A stretch of DNA of 53,741 bases from Lachnospiraceae bacterium (GCA_017635395.1 JAGBLN010000024.1:1-53741), one strand, 5' to 3'; positions 42,419 to 52,536 are shown, numbered from the stretch's first letter. A program made the numbers and translations. The notes: a model not told the origin generated them from the letters alone.

Positions 42419-42862
42419 TTACATAAATATATCCAGCAAAAGCCCTCTTATTTCCCCAATCTTTGCCAGAACCTCCACATTATCTGCTTCTTCTTTTACA
42501 AGTTCCTTGGCAAGCTCATCAAGGTTTTCATCCACCAGCCTGATGATGCCGTATACACGATGCCGCCCACGCTTATCCAGGAAATTCTCCCTGCTGAAAC
42601 TATGGGAACGGTTGACCACCTCGTTCATGAATTCCTTTATCAGGCCGCGGTATCTCTTCATATCGCGGATGTCTTTCTTTTTGCTTATCCGTTCCCCCTG
42701 CTCCGTTATCTGTGCCATCAGCGAGGTAAGTTTTTCCTGCAATTCCTTTTCCTGGATATTGCTGGTAAGCATGAACTTAAAGCTGTCATCTCCGGTGGGT
42801 GCCTTCTGGACAGCTTCCGTAGCAGTCGTAGGGGTTATCTGATTAATCTTCAGAGAGTCCAT
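42419..42862 (-). CDS. YaaR (DUF327) family protein
   Basis: The 147-residue helical protein matches YaaR by length, composition and position: [39 protein letters not shown], and [20 protein letters not shown]. The function of the family is unknown. The start overlaps the end of the guanylate-kinase-like gene by 20 bases, and holB follows 12 bases after the stop, the same order as in Bacillus. Confidence 0.9.
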   Translation of the reverse strand: MDSLKINQITPTTATEAVQKAPTGDDSFKFMLTSNIQEKELQEKLTSLMAQITEQGERISKKKDIRDMKRYRGLIKEFMNEVVNRSHSFSRENFLDKRGRHRVYGIIRLVDENLDELAKELVKEEADNVEVLAKIGEIRGLLLDIFM

Positions 42863-43448
42863 ATCCGCGGATCATTTCTCCTATCTGTGATAGACAAAGC
42901 GAAAGTTCATTATTGATAAAAAAATTCTCTTCGCTTACTCCAGCCCTGGCAAGGTTTTCTTCTGAAAAATCCTTTTCATCGGCTAAATACCTTCTGCACA
43001 TTTCAGAGTAGCCCGGTTTAGCCTGGCTGCGTTCCCTTTTAAGCGCCCGTTCCAGCCTCTCGCCGTCATCAAGAGTAATGTATATGGGAACTACGCTTTC
43101 CTTCCCATAATAAGCCGTAATACCGGCCAGCGCCTCAGGAGTGGTTATTATGGCATAATTATGCTTATCAAGAACCACCTGGCCGTCGTCAGCCGTAAAA
43201 TAATGCCAGTCTCCGTATACGGTATGATATATGCGTTCCTCCAGCAGCTTGCCTTCTTTTTTGAAAGCCTCCAGCTGCCGCTCGTCCGTGAAATGGTATT
43301 CCACGCCTTCGCTTTCGCCGGATCTTTTGGGCCTGGTGGTATATGTCACCACCGGTTTCAGTCCTAAAGACTCATCTTCCAAAAGCCGCCTGTATATAGT
43401 ATCCTTGCCTGATGCGCTCTTCCCGATCAGACAGAAAAGCTTACCCAT
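42843..43448 (-). CDS. Guanylate-kinase-like protein in the tmk position
   Basis: The 201 residues resemble Gmk: P-loop [33 protein letters not shown], and [17 protein letters not shown] where Gmk has the EWAEVHGNYYGTP-like stretch. The Gmk DVLLDID strand becomes [13 protein letters not shown], so the GMP pocket is altered, and the activity may be that of a divergent or lost kinase. In Bacillus this place next to yaaR-holB is held by thymidylate kinase; this protein is not Tmk-like. It starts with GGAGG before the ATG and overlaps yaaR. Confidence 0.8.
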   Translation of the reverse strand: MGKLFCLIGKSASGKDTIYRRLLEDESLGLKPVVTYTTRPKRSGESEGVEYHFTDERQLEAFKKEGKLLEERIYHTVYGDWHYFTADDGQVVLDKHNYAIITTPEALAGITAYYGKESVVPIYITLDDGERLERALKRERSQAKPGYSEMCRRYLADEKDFSEENLARAGVSEENFFINNELSLCLSQIGEMIRGYGLSED

Positions 43449-44768
43449 CTATTCCTCCGACGATGTCTCTTCACCCGGCTCATCTTTCGCAATCTGAGTC
43501 CACTCATAGCCTGCAAGCTTGCTTAAGTTTCCGTCCACATAGACCGCATTTTTCTCAAACTCGCCATCTATAAAGCTCCCGGGGGAGAAAAGAGCCGCGT
43601 CTTTTTCTTTATCGGCAGAAGTATCATCAACAAGCCCGTCTATGGTATATATCCTGACTCTGAGGCCGTCTGCTTCCATATCGCTTGGTTCACCGGTCTG
43701 TACCGCCGCCTGATCCATTACATAGATGATATGGTCATAATCCGCATTCCGATCCCTGATATATAATATCTCGTAGCCTCTGAATGCGTTATTATCCTGA
43801 TAAATGAAATTCCCCATATCATCGACGGGATTGTCATATTTCACATACTGTCCCGTGGACGAATTGTACATACATGCGTCTATGTCCTGCGAGCCTTCCC
43901 ATGTGATAAAGACATATGCTGCCTCCGGATCCTCAAGCCGTGCTAAAAGGACGGTATCGGTTTCGTTATCCCCGGGCTCAAGGGTAATCTTGTACTCGTC
44001 TCCGAACAGATCAGCGCCTGTATAGCGTATCACATAATCTCCGGGCTCAAGATCCTCAGCTTTAAGCTTTCCGTCAACAGTCGTGTCGGAATAAACCACC
44101 TGACCGTCCTTCTTAAATTCCACAAGGACATCAGATAGCGGTGCGTATTCGTTCCCATAATAAACCGTAACATCACAATTGGCGGGTTCCGGTTCGGGAG
44201 TCGGCGTGGGAGTGACAGTCGGTTCCGCCTCAGGCTCCTCTGTAGCTTCAGGCTCTTCCACCTCGGTTACTTCCTCATTCTCATCCTCATCAATCTCAGC
44301 AACCACTTCCTCCTGGTCATTAAAAGCAACTTTCCTTACCAAAGAAACTGCTACAACGATCCCTATTATCAATACCAGCAGTATGGCCGCACCGGCTGCT
44401 ATGAAAATCCATACAGGATTTTTCTTCTTTTCTTCGTAGTTTATTTTAGGAATATTGCTTCCCGAAGAACCGTTATCTGCCGTAGAAGCCGGAGCCGGAT
44501 CAACCACAATATTGTCAGGCTGCGAAGTATCAGCTGGCACAGCTTCTCCTGTTTTTGCTCCGGCAGCAACGCTATCCACAGTACCTATAGCTGTATCAGG
44601 TGCTGCACCTGCAGCCGTATCAGTACTTTTTTCCGTATCAGCCCCCGCAGGTACCAGCTGTGAGATTCCCTGTGCCTGTGCGGCTTTATACGCCTCTAAT
44701 GGTTCTCCGCAGAGCGGACAAAAGGAATTATCATCCTTTATCTTTCCACCACATTTTGGACAAAACAT
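43449..44768 (-). CDS. Zinc-ribbon membrane protein
   Basis: The protein of about 439 residues begins with a zinc ribbon (CPKCGGKIKDDNSFCPLCGE). A Pro/Ala/Thr-rich stretch follows, then one membrane helix near residue 130 (VWIFIAAGAAILLVLIIGIV), a Glu-rich and PTPTPEPEP stalk, and an external part with a beta-sandwich like a prealbumin/Cna-B repeat (VTVYYGNEYAPLSDVLVEF, DYVIRY). The rest (ITWEGSQDIDACMYN) was not recognised. The function is unknown. The ATG at 44768 follows AAAGGAGG; the TTG six bases earlier is less likely. It lies between yaaO and the gmk-like gene, where Bacillus has nothing comparable. Confidence 0.78.
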   Translation of the reverse strand: MFCPKCGGKIKDDNSFCPLCGEPLEAYKAAQAQGISQLVPAGADTEKSTDTAAGAAPDTAIGTVDSVAAGAKTGEAVPADTSQPDNIVVDPAPASTADNGSSGSNIPKINYEEKKKNPVWIFIAAGAAILLVLIIGIVVAVSLVRKVAFNDQEEVVAEIDEDENEEVTEVEEPEATEEPEAEPTVTPTPTPEPEPANCDVTVYYGNEYAPLSDVLVEFKKDGQVVYSDTTVDGKLKAEDLEPGDYVIRYTGADLFGDEYKITLEPGDNETDTVLLARLEDPEAAYVFITWEGSQDIDACMYNSSTGQYVKYDNPVDDMGNFIYQDNNAFRGYEILYIRDRNADYDHIIYVMDQAAVQTGEPSDMEADGLRVRIYTIDGLVDDTSADKEKDAALFSPGSFIDGEFEKNAVYVDGNLSKLAGYEWTQIAKDEPGEETSSEE

Positions 44769-44832
44769 TTTCAAACCTCCTTTTTTTCAAAAGAGCATAA
44801 CACCCCTGTATATTTTATCGCAAAACATACAT

Positions 44833-46311
44833 TTATTCAACAACAGCCGAAAGTTTGCCTCTTATCTCGCACCCCTGCATAACCGCCTTTTCCAGATAGG
44901 AAAGCTTGTCAGCAGTCATTATCTCGCCGGGCACAAACAAAGGCCTTCCCGGCGGATAGACGGTCATCATTTCTGCGCTAATCAAGCCTACAGCATCCCT
45001 ATATTCTACAGGTCTTTTTTCCATCTCTGCTGCTTTCCATATAGGGATTGCGGTCTTGTTTGTATAATTAAAAACACATTTTTCCGATGCTCTTCCTGAA
45101 CCTTCCAGCCATATAGTTGCATCCGAATCAGCTTTAATAAGAGCATTTTTTAATCTGTCATAACCTTCATCCGTATCCATAACGGTAAAGATCAAAAGTA
45201 CATATTCCGGAACCGACATTTCTGCCACAATGCCGCATTCTTCCGAAAGGTAGCCTGACAGCCGCCGTCCACTTAAATGGTCCGCAGGAACTATCATCAT
45301 TTTGCCCGGTTCGGGTACACAGGTCATTCCCAGGTTATTAGACTGTGAAAAATGATCATAAATGCGGATATTCTTAAGAGGATTCTCTTTGAAATACTCT
45401 GACAGTTTCCTTCGTTTCTCATAAAATAATGACCATAGATCATCACCCTTCTGAGTTCCAATACCATTTTCAGAAATGCGTGAGGTAAGCTCAATACAGT
45501 CGTCTATGGCCGCCAATAAAAGATACGAGGGCGAAGTACTCTGATATACCTGAAGGAATTCCTCTACCTTCTCCCTTGATGCAATACTGCCTTTAATATG
45601 AAGTATGGCAGTCTGTGTAGGCGCCGGCAGAGTCTTGTGAAGGCTCATTACCGTTATGTCAGCGCCTTCTTTCACTGCATTCTGCGGAAAAAAAGGTGAA
45701 AAGCCGAAATGCGCACCATGGGCCGCATCCACTATCAGCGGAATCCCCCGTCCATGTGCCGCAGCCGCAATATCTCCCAGTTCAGAGGAAAAGCCTTCAT
45801 ACGTAGGCGATGTTATAAAGACAGCCTCGATTCCCTCATTTTCGCTTAAAGCCCTCTCAACAGCCTCGGCACTTATTCCGTATGCCGCCCCTATCTCTCC
45901 ATCTGTTTCTTCATCAAGGTAGACCACCTCAAGGCGCCTTAGCATAACCGCATGATAAAAAGACTGGTGAGAGGAACGCATGGCCAGTATCTTCCCGCCG
46001 GGCTTTACGGCAGCCGATACAGCCACCAGATTGCCTGATGTGCTTCCGTTTATGAGAAAATAAGACCTGTCAGCTCCATAAAGAACCGCTGCCCGCTTCA
46101 TGGCATCAAGTATTATCCCTGACGGATCATGAAGGTCATCGCTGCCCGGGATTTCCGTTATATCCCTTTTGTACCATTCTGAAAAAAACGCCTCGCCGGC
46201 GGACGAAGGATTCCGTCCGTAAAGCAAAGCGTTTCTCTTATGTCCCGGCATATGGAAAGGATACTTTCCGTTTCCGGACAGTTCGTCTATCCTGTCAAAA
46301 AGTTCACCCAT
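44833..46311 (-). CDS. Orn/Lys/Arg decarboxylase family protein (YaaO type)
   Basis: This is a PLP-dependent fold-type I enzyme that probably decarboxylates a basic amino acid. The 492 residues show PFHMPGHKRN at the N-terminus, FLINGSTSGNLVAVSAAV, VDAAHGAHFGF (PLP Asp), and the PLP Lys in MSLHKTLPAPTQTA. The GRPLFVPGE segment near the C-terminus is also typical. The substrate cannot be read from sequence. It lies four bases after the L,D-transpeptidase stop, at the head of the gmk-yaaR-holB block as in Bacillus. Confidence 0.93.
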   Translation of the reverse strand: MGELFDRIDELSGNGKYPFHMPGHKRNALLYGRNPSSAGEAFFSEWYKRDITEIPGSDDLHDPSGIILDAMKRAAVLYGADRSYFLINGSTSGNLVAVSAAVKPGGKILAMRSSHQSFYHAVMLRRLEVVYLDEETDGEIGAAYGISAEAVERALSENEGIEAVFITSPTYEGFSSELGDIAAAAHGRGIPLIVDAAHGAHFGFSPFFPQNAVKEGADITVMSLHKTLPAPTQTAILHIKGSIASREKVEEFLQVYQSTSPSYLLLAAIDDCIELTSRISENGIGTQKGDDLWSLFYEKRRKLSEYFKENPLKNIRIYDHFSQSNNLGMTCVPEPGKMMIVPADHLSGRRLSGYLSEECGIVAEMSVPEYVLLIFTVMDTDEGYDRLKNALIKADSDATIWLEGSGRASEKCVFNYTNKTAIPIWKAAEMEKRPVEYRDAVGLISAEMMTVYPPGRPLFVPGEIMTADKLSYLEKAVMQGCEIRGKLSAVVE

Positions 46312-46315
46312 CAGT

Positions 46316-48346
46316 TCACATCCCCGGATCAGGAACCGGCTCGGGCACCGGCTCAGGTATAGTTTCCACCGTCGGTTCAGGTTCAGGAACTGTAGCCTCC
46401 GTAGGAACAGTAACCTCCGTTACCACAGGCTCAGTAGGTATCTCTGTAACTTCGGCTGCAGGCGTAGGCGTAACCTCTATAGTAGGCTCAGGCGTAGTGA
46501 TTTCCGTAGGTGCCACAGTAACAGAAGGCGCTGTTGTGGCTGTAGGCGTAGCAGTAGCGGTAGGCGACGGCGTAGGTGTTGCCTTAGCAGCCTCTCTTGC
46601 AGCCTCCTCAGCCCTTGCCTCTTCCACTGAATAAACTATTACCGGGAAATCCCTGTATACCTTTTCATAAAGCAGTGCCGCAGCATCCTTAGGAATATTT
46701 ACGCATCCATGGGAACCGCTGTACTTATAAATCGTTCCGCCAAATTTGCCTCTCCATGATGCATCATGAAGGCCCACTCCCCGGTTGAAAGGCATCCAGT
46801 ATTTAACAGGAGACGCATATCCGGGTCCTCTTAAAACCGCATCCTTCTGCTTATAAGTGACTCCATATATGCCTATCGGAGTTGAATTGCCTTTTGCAAC
46901 GCATCCCGTCACACAGTCACACTCAAAAGTAACCTTGCCTTCCTCTATCAGATAAACCTTCTGGTCTGTAAGGCATACCTCAATATATGTGTCGCCTATA
47001 TCTGACTTACCCCACTGTGCCGCAGTGCAGGAAAATGCAGGTTCCCTTGTTACCTGGTTACCTGAAACCACATCCGCATAAAGCTGTTCTGTTTCAGTCT
47101 CAATATCAAGCTTCCAGCCGTATCTTCCCTTGGGTAGAGTAAGCGTATATCCGTCAACGGTAGTGAAGTCCTCATCCAGGCCGTATGTATCATTTTCTTC
47201 TGCAAATTTTTCCACAAACTCCTGTACCTTTGCACGGTCTATGGATACAGAATTGCCGGATACTATCATCCAGTCATGTATAATGTCAAAATCTATGTCA
47301 TAATATTCCCCGCAGAGATCATATGTAACCACAGTATCCTGATACTTGTTCAGTACAGAAAGTTCTTCAGCAAGGCCTTCATCATCAGATTTAATCTCTG
47401 CTTCCGTATAGCACCCTGCCGCGTCAAGGTCAAGCACCGGAGAATGCTCTGACACAGCGTTCTCTACGGAAGAAAGCAGGATGTCCATATCTACAGTAGT
47501 TCCTACGTATTCCGGAGTTATAACATACGCGCCTGCCTCAGTGCTGTAATCGCCTATGTAGGCATTTTCAGGTGCCTTCATGTTTTCAGCCTGCAGGAAC
47601 TGTACAGATGCAAGGGTGCTTGCGATTTCTGCCGAGTTATAACTTATAGTCCTGTCTAAGCTGTAATTATTGTTATTGAAATAATAATATCCCCACGCAA
47701 GGGCATTCTGCTTAGCCTTTATCTCATCCATAGTAAGTGAATATATGACATTGAATCCAAGGGAATCTGATGTAAGCACCGCCTGAGTGCCTTCCCTTCC
47801 GTTCAGCGTAAGCGTATAGGTATTGTCTGAAACAATCCTTCTTTCATCAGCAGCCTTTACTGTTTCGCCTGAATAGTCAACGCCGTCAATTATGGTATTC
47901 GGAAGAAAATGTGATGTGTAATATAATGCAACTCCAAGATATCCGCCTACCGCAGCAAGGGCAAGTACGCCGGCCGTTGCAAGTAAAACCCGCTTCCAGT
48001 TGATCTTCTTTCTTGTATTCGTTTCTTCCGATGCAAGTTCTGATGAAACAGAAACAGCCTTGTCTGCCCCCTCAGTTTTCTGCTCAGCCGAAGCATCCTG
48101 TTTTACCGATGCTGCCTTATTTCCTGCCGCCTTGCGGGGATGAAGTTCATGGCGTGCCTGCTGATTTTCCGATGATGTGTCATCAGCTTTATCCTCAGCA
48201 GCTTTTTCTGTTTCGGATTCAGTACCGGCATTCGCAGCCTGCTCAGTGCTGTCTTCAGTACCTTCTGCACCCTCTGTAATTTCAGTATTTTCAGAATTCT
48301 CGTTTTTTTCAGACTCTTCAGAATTTATCTTGTTCTCTTCGCTCAT
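46316..48346 (-). CDS. Membrane-anchored L,D-transpeptidase (YkuD) with Thr/Pro tail
   Basis: L,D-transpeptidases make 3-3 cross-links in peptidoglycan or attach proteins. The 676 residues start with an acidic cytoplasmic region (1 to about 115), a membrane helix near 125-145 (VLLATAGVLALAAVGGYLGV), a peptidoglycan-binding-like region of beta repeats (about 160-430), and the YkuD domain (about 455-590) with its active-site motif SHGCVN near residue 548. About 85 residues of Thr, Pro and Glu repeats (TPTPSPTATATPT, VPEPEPTVE) form a wall-spanning or flexible tail. The ATG is at 48346. Confidence 0.9.
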   Translation of the reverse strand: MSEENKINSEESEKNENSENTEITEGAEGTEDSTEQAANAGTESETEKAAEDKADDTSSENQQARHELHPRKAAGNKAASVKQDASAEQKTEGADKAVSVSSELASEETNTRKKINWKRVLLATAGVLALAAVGGYLGVALYYTSHFLPNTIIDGVDYSGETVKAADERRIVSDNTYTLTLNGREGTQAVLTSDSLGFNVIYSLTMDEIKAKQNALAWGYYYFNNNNYSLDRTISYNSAEIASTLASVQFLQAENMKAPENAYIGDYSTEAGAYVITPEYVGTTVDMDILLSSVENAVSEHSPVLDLDAAGCYTEAEIKSDDEGLAEELSVLNKYQDTVVTYDLCGEYYDIDFDIIHDWMIVSGNSVSIDRAKVQEFVEKFAEENDTYGLDEDFTTVDGYTLTLPKGRYGWKLDIETETEQLYADVVSGNQVTREPAFSCTAAQWGKSDIGDTYIEVCLTDQKVYLIEEGKVTFECDCVTGCVAKGNSTPIGIYGVTYKQKDAVLRGPGYASPVKYWMPFNRGVGLHDASWRGKFGGTIYKYSGSHGCVNIPKDAAALLYEKVYRDFPVIVYSVEEARAEEAAREAAKATPTPSPTATATPTATTAPSVTVAPTEITTPEPTIEVTPTPAAEVTEIPTEPVVTEVTVPTEATVPEPEPTVETIPEPVPEPVPDPGM

Positions 48347-48384
48347 TTTTGATACCCGACAAATACAATTACCTATAACTACTA

Positions 48385-48413
48385 ATTATAGTATCCAAAT
48401 CAAGCCGTAAAAC
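48385..48413 (-). promoter_or_regulatory. Weak promoter candidate for the L,D-transpeptidase operon
   Basis: On the minus strand a perfect TATAAT lies about 40 bases before the ATG, but the -35 at 17 bases is poor (GTTTTA). Confidence 0.4.
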
Positions 48414-48532
48414 ATTATATAGGCATAAAAAAGCCTTTTCAATGTAAAAATATTCCATAAAAACCTTGTGAACCGGCCTATGATTTATACTTTTTGACAT
48501 TTTGATCATTTACTGCATTTCCGTATGCAAAA

Positions 48533-49879
48533 TCATACTATACGGCGTATGCAGATATAATCCCTGTAAAGGGCATTAGACACTTTTATTCCTGTGCTGG
48601 GCGTACTTGCATGAACAATCATGCCGTTCCCGATGTAAATGGCAACATGGCCTGCATAACAGATTATGTCCCCGGGCTGTGCCTCACTGTAGGAGACCTC
48701 TTTTCCGGCAGTCCTCTGGTCAAATGATGTCCTTGGCACGTTATACCCGAACTCTTTATAAACAGAATATACAAATCCCGAACAGTCAGTTCCGTTGGTA
48801 AGGCTGGTTCCGCCATACACATAAGGATTGCCTATGAATTTGCATGCATAAACCGCAACAGACTTACCTAAGCTGCTTCCGTTGGCAGAATAGATTGACG
48901 ATACGTCAAAGGTACCGTTGCTATTGCTTACTTTCTTTGAAGATTCAGCATCGGCCACTTCACTAAGCGCGCGCTCCCTTGCCGCTTCGCTGTCGGCAGC
49001 ATTGGCCGCGGCCGCAAGAGCAGCCTGTCTTTCGGCCTCTTCCCTGGCACGCCTTTCCGCTTCTTCCCTGGCACGCCTTTCCGCCTCAGCCTTTCTTCTG
49101 TTGATTTCGGCATTCTGGGCAGCAATCAGCGTCTCATACTCAACCGCCTGATTCTCGGCTGACAATATCTGCCTTGCGTATTCAGCAGAAGTAGCCTCTA
49201 AATCTTCCTGTATGCCTTCCATATAGGCTTTTTCTTCTTCAGCATTTGCTTCAAGAACTACCAGCTCATTTTTTTCCTTTTCAAGCTGTTCCTGGAGGGC
49301 TGCTACCATCTCTACTGTTTCTTTGTACTTAGCTAACATCCTCCGGTCATATTCATAAAGGTCTTCTATGTAGTCAGCTTTTGTAAGCAGTTCAGAAAAA
49401 CTGCGCGCCTCCGCAAAAAGCTGAACATAGCTGCTGTCGCCTTTTTCATACATATATTTGATTCGGATCTTCATCGCCTCGTACTGGGCTTCCTCTTCCG
49501 CAACAGCCGCATCATATGAAACCTGCGCCTCTGCGATTTCACCTTCCTTGATATCAATCCGCTGGTTAAGATCCTCTATATCAGCCATTACTTCTGTAAG
49601 GGCTGCCGTGATTTCTTCTATTTCCTCCTCAACACCTTCCTGCTCTGCCGCAAGTTCCTCAATGGTTGCATTTATCTCATCAAGACGGCTTTCGTTTTCC
49701 TCTCTCTGGCGCTCAAGCTCGGTGGTATCCGTATCATCATCACCGTCATCAGGATCGGCAAATACTGTCCTTGAATTTCCCCACAAGGAAAGTACTGACA
49801 CTGCTATCAGCAACAGCATCATAAAGCGGCTGATTCCGGTTCTTTTTTTTCTTTTTTTATTACGCATTTTAAAACGCAT
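48533..49879 (-). CDS. Secreted coiled-coil NlpC/P60 peptidoglycan hydrolase
   Basis: The protein of about 448 residues begins with a basic signal peptide (MRNKKRKKRTG then MMLLLIAVSVLSLWG, cut near VFA-DP). A long coiled coil (about 50-300) with a RRAREEAE repeat follows, then a linker and an NlpC/P60 domain. The catalytic Cys is in TDCSGFVYS near residue 364, the His in GHVAIYIGNG, and the third polar site in HAS. This is the layout of CwlO and PcsB, whose coiled coil is controlled by FtsEX. No ftsEX lies nearby. I prefer the ATG at 49879, with GGAGATGG before it, over the TTG at 49912. Confidence 0.9.
   Translation of the reverse strand: MRFKMRNKKRKKRTGISRFMMLLLIAVSVLSLWGNSRTVFADPDDGDDDTDTTELERQREENESRLDEINATIEELAAEQEGVEEEIEEITAALTEVMADIEDLNQRIDIKEGEIAEAQVSYDAAVAEEEAQYEAMKIRIKYMYEKGDSSYVQLFAEARSFSELLTKADYIEDLYEYDRRMLAKYKETVEMVAALQEQLEKEKNELVVLEANAEEEKAYMEGIQEDLEATSAEYARQILSAENQAVEYETLIAAQNAEINRRKAEAERRAREEAERRAREEAERQAALAAAANAADSEAARERALSEVADAESSKKVSNSNGTFDVSSIYSANGSSLGKSVAVYACKFIGNPYVYGGTSLTNGTDCSGFVYSVYKEFGYNVPRTSFDQRTAGKEVSYSEAQPGDIICYAGHVAIYIGNGMIVHASTPSTGIKVSNALYRDYICIRRIV
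49036..49083 (-). repeat. 24-bp direct repeat in the coiled-coil gene
   Basis: Two adjacent 24-base units differ at one base and encode the repeated peptide RRAREEAE. The repeat explains the heptad-like Arg/Glu region and could change in copy number. Confidence 0.8.
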
Positions 49880-49953
49880 GTATACCCATCTCCATTCCGG
49901 ATTCACCTTCAAACAGCACTTATATCCTCACAGGCTGTTCATAATAATATCGG

Positions 49954-52536
49954 CTATTTTCCGCCTTCATAGTAAGAGTATGTGATGAAACGGTTTCCCG
50001 AATTTGCAAAATACTCTTCGTATTCCCCGCGGTTCACACGCTCAAGATCCCCATTCATCGGATCCATTATAACTAATATGACCTTATTATACCCTATTAT
50101 CAGATAATATTTATCAGCCATGCACGCTAAAACCGGAATATCCCTCGCTGTATAATACAGGACACTGTCAAGGTCACATCCGCATAAGTCAAGCGCAGTG
50201 GACTTTTCCATCACTGCCTCTATTATATCAGCTTCTGAAAGATTATCACTTTCAGGATATTCTTTTACGGAAACATTCTCATACGAGGTTATTACGTCAA
50301 TGCAGGCCCTTAATGTATCCGTCCGTCCGCTTACCTGCACTGCCTGTGCTACTTCCTCGCTGATTGCCATTATCTGGTTCTTCTCCGGCATTGTCGTATG
50401 CCTGAAAACAGTCCTTCCCCTGTTATCCCGGACTGTCCCGTTTTCTGCATCCGCAACAATAACCGCGTCACAGGACCGGTTAAAGATTTCTTCAACCCTG
50501 CCGTTATGAGTCAGGACAAAGTACCTTTTATCCATGGGCATATTGTCAATCTTGGCACTTCTTTCACCCTCATAGATTACCTGTTTGGGATTCAGGGTCT
50601 GAAGATTCTTAAGATCTACGGATTTTTTCAGCACCAGCTGGGTAATATTTTCATAAGCATCGGTAACAACAAGCTCAGTGACGTTTTTACCGTGCAGGGG
50701 CGTGGAATTATCAAGGAGCTGGTCATCAGGAAGGGATGTCATTATCCCTGCCCCGCTTATGGATGAAAGCTTCAGCGTGTACATACCGTCTCCCCTTATG
50801 ACATCCGTCACGTAAGAATTCTGGGGCACATATTCTTTCACCAGATTTCCGTTCCAGTCACAGATTTTTATCTGATACATAGGGAAAACTGTATGTCCGG
50901 AAATATCTTCCAGCATATCGCTTCTGCGCGCTATACCATACACAATGTCATCGCCAAAAAATCCGACAGGCACAATTCCTTCGTTTGGCAGCACGCTTAT
51001 GTTCTTTAAGCCTCCTGTCACCATATTAAGCAGCGACAGGGTACTGGCATACCGGTCTTCTCCATATGAGTCTACCCATGCCGCCATCTGTCCGTTTGAC
51101 GACGCGCAGAAATGGTCGCTGTCAAGGCCCTCAGCCAGAATCTCCGTAGCACCTGTCTTTAGGTCGATTTTGTAAAACGAATCGTTTAAATAGAAAAATC
51201 CCTCGCCGGACGGATTCGCATAAGCAGCCCTGCTTATGTCATATTCAAGGAATTCGTATGATCCGTTGTACGGAATAAATGCCTCTTCCTCAACAGTGTT
51301 GCGCACGCTGTCATAATAATAAACAGAAATTCCGTTCATCCCTTCGTGTATTCCGCGGTTGAGGTATCCGTAAACGGCAAAACGCACATTGCCGGTTTCA
51401 TCCACGCTGAATACCTTTATGCCGTTGTCCGGATCAAGTTCCCTTAAGTCAGCCAGGTCATTATCGTAAAAGCCGAACACATATGCCAGCTTATTCTCTG
51501 ACATGTTGTATACAAAAAGCCTTCCGCAGTTTATAAAAGCCAGGCAGTTACCGTCATTGTTTTCGCTCATCACAACATTCCGGTCGACAATGCCCAGTAT
51601 TACCTTATTTTCAGTAAGATTCCCCGGATCAATATCAAATATCTGATCCATGGTACGCTCGTAATCGAGCAGGTACATACGCTCATCCCCCAAACGCATC
51701 CTGTATGTCTCATATACCATGAACCTTTTTTTCCTGTTATTCTCCGGCACTTCAGCCCTGAAACTTATGTCTATGACCGCCGTCTCATCATCTATATCCC
51801 TTATCACAGCTTCCGGCTCTGATATCCTGCTGATATTGAGGGTACCGTAGCAGATCTGGTCAAGGCTGCAATGTATATCCACCTTTTCATAAGTTGTATT
51901 GTCACCCTGCTCATTGCTTTCCAGGTATGTAGCCAGTTCCTTACCCCTGCTCCTGTCAAACGTGGTATCGCTGAAGTTATAAGAAAAAGCAAGTTTTTCC
52001 GCATATGCTGTATCGTCATTCCTGACTACCGTTGTGTAATAACGTATCACTTTATTATCGCCGGTAGTGAGAAAAATGCAGAGAGAATATTCTTCACCGT
52101 ATGCCATCAGGTCCTTCAGTGTTATATCCGCGGTCATGCCGTCTTCCGACTCAATATAGTCAAGCACTTCCGTATCCTCGATCAGCCTTCCGTCTGAAAG
52201 GGAACGCACCTGAAAGCTCACCTTCTGTATCGCATTGCCAAAACTGTCTATCTCTATCGAAAGCTTACGGTCAGCGCCTACGGCTGTCATGGAATCATGC
52301 ATCCTGTATATGTCCATTTCCGTAATATAACCCTTCATGCGGTTGTAGCGCATGCCGTCGGAAATAAACACCACCGAAGGAAACGTGGCATGGCTCATTT
52401 CCGTAGTCATGTCCGTATTGCCCTTATTCATCAGGGTACTTGTCACAAAAACTGACACAAGAAAAACAACAACGCAGAATAATATCCTGAGTATCAAAAG
52501 CGTGATCTTCATTCTGTTGTCATTGCTGTTTTTCAT
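49954..52536 (-). CDS. Large membrane-anchored protein with propeller-like region and C39-like C-terminus
   Basis: The roughly 860-residue protein has one N-terminal membrane helix (LLILRILFCVVVFLVSVFVT) and is otherwise external. The N-terminal third is beta-rich; residues about 300-640 have repeated strands of a beta-propeller type (CGRLFVYN, GFFYLNDSFYKIDLKTGATE, DDIVYGIARR). The last 130 residues recall papain-like C39 domains (TDTLRACIDVITSYE, LDLCGCDLDSVLYY, YYLIIGYNKVILVIMDP), but the expected catalytic His before the GYN strand is absent. The function is unknown. The start is unclear: ATG at 52536 lacks a Shine-Dalgarno, whereas a TTG at 52554 has GGGAGG in the atpC terminator stem. 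It precedes the NlpC gene. Confidence 0.72.
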   Translation of the reverse strand: MKNSNDNRMKITLLILRILFCVVVFLVSVFVTSTLMNKGNTDMTTEMSHATFPSVVFISDGMRYNRMKGYITEMDIYRMHDSMTAVGADRKLSIEIDSFGNAIQKVSFQVRSLSDGRLIEDTEVLDYIESEDGMTADITLKDLMAYGEEYSLCIFLTTGDNKVIRYYTTVVRNDDTAYAEKLAFSYNFSDTTFDRSRGKELATYLESNEQGDNTTYEKVDIHCSLDQICYGTLNISRISEPEAVIRDIDDETAVIDISFRAEVPENNRKKRFMVYETYRMRLGDERMYLLDYERTMDQIFDIDPGNLTENKVILGIVDRNVVMSENNDGNCLAFINCGRLFVYNMSENKLAYVFGFYDNDLADLRELDPDNGIKVFSVDETGNVRFAVYGYLNRGIHEGMNGISVYYYDSVRNTVEEEAFIPYNGSYEFLEYDISRAAYANPSGEGFFYLNDSFYKIDLKTGATEILAEGLDSDHFCASSNGQMAAWVDSYGEDRYASTLSLLNMVTGGLKNISVLPNEGIVPVGFFGDDIVYGIARRSDMLEDISGHTVFPMYQIKICDWNGNLVKEYVPQNSYVTDVIRGDGMYTLKLSSISGAGIMTSLPDDQLLDNSTPLHGKNVTELVVTDAYENITQLVLKKSVDLKNLQTLNPKQVIYEGERSAKIDNMPMDKRYFVLTHNGRVEEIFNRSCDAVIVADAENGTVRDNRGRTVFRHTTMPEKNQIMAISEEVAQAVQVSGRTDTLRACIDVITSYENVSVKEYPESDNLSEADIIEAVMEKSTALDLCGCDLDSVLYYTARDIPVLACMADKYYLIIGYNKVILVIMDPMNGDLERVNRGEYEEYFANSGNRFITYSYYEGGK

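Noticed and set aside
48421-48450. AGGC-TTTTTTAT-GCCT as a terminator after the NlpC gene
   Set aside because: The stem has only four pairs and the T run is in the loop, so it is too weak to call.
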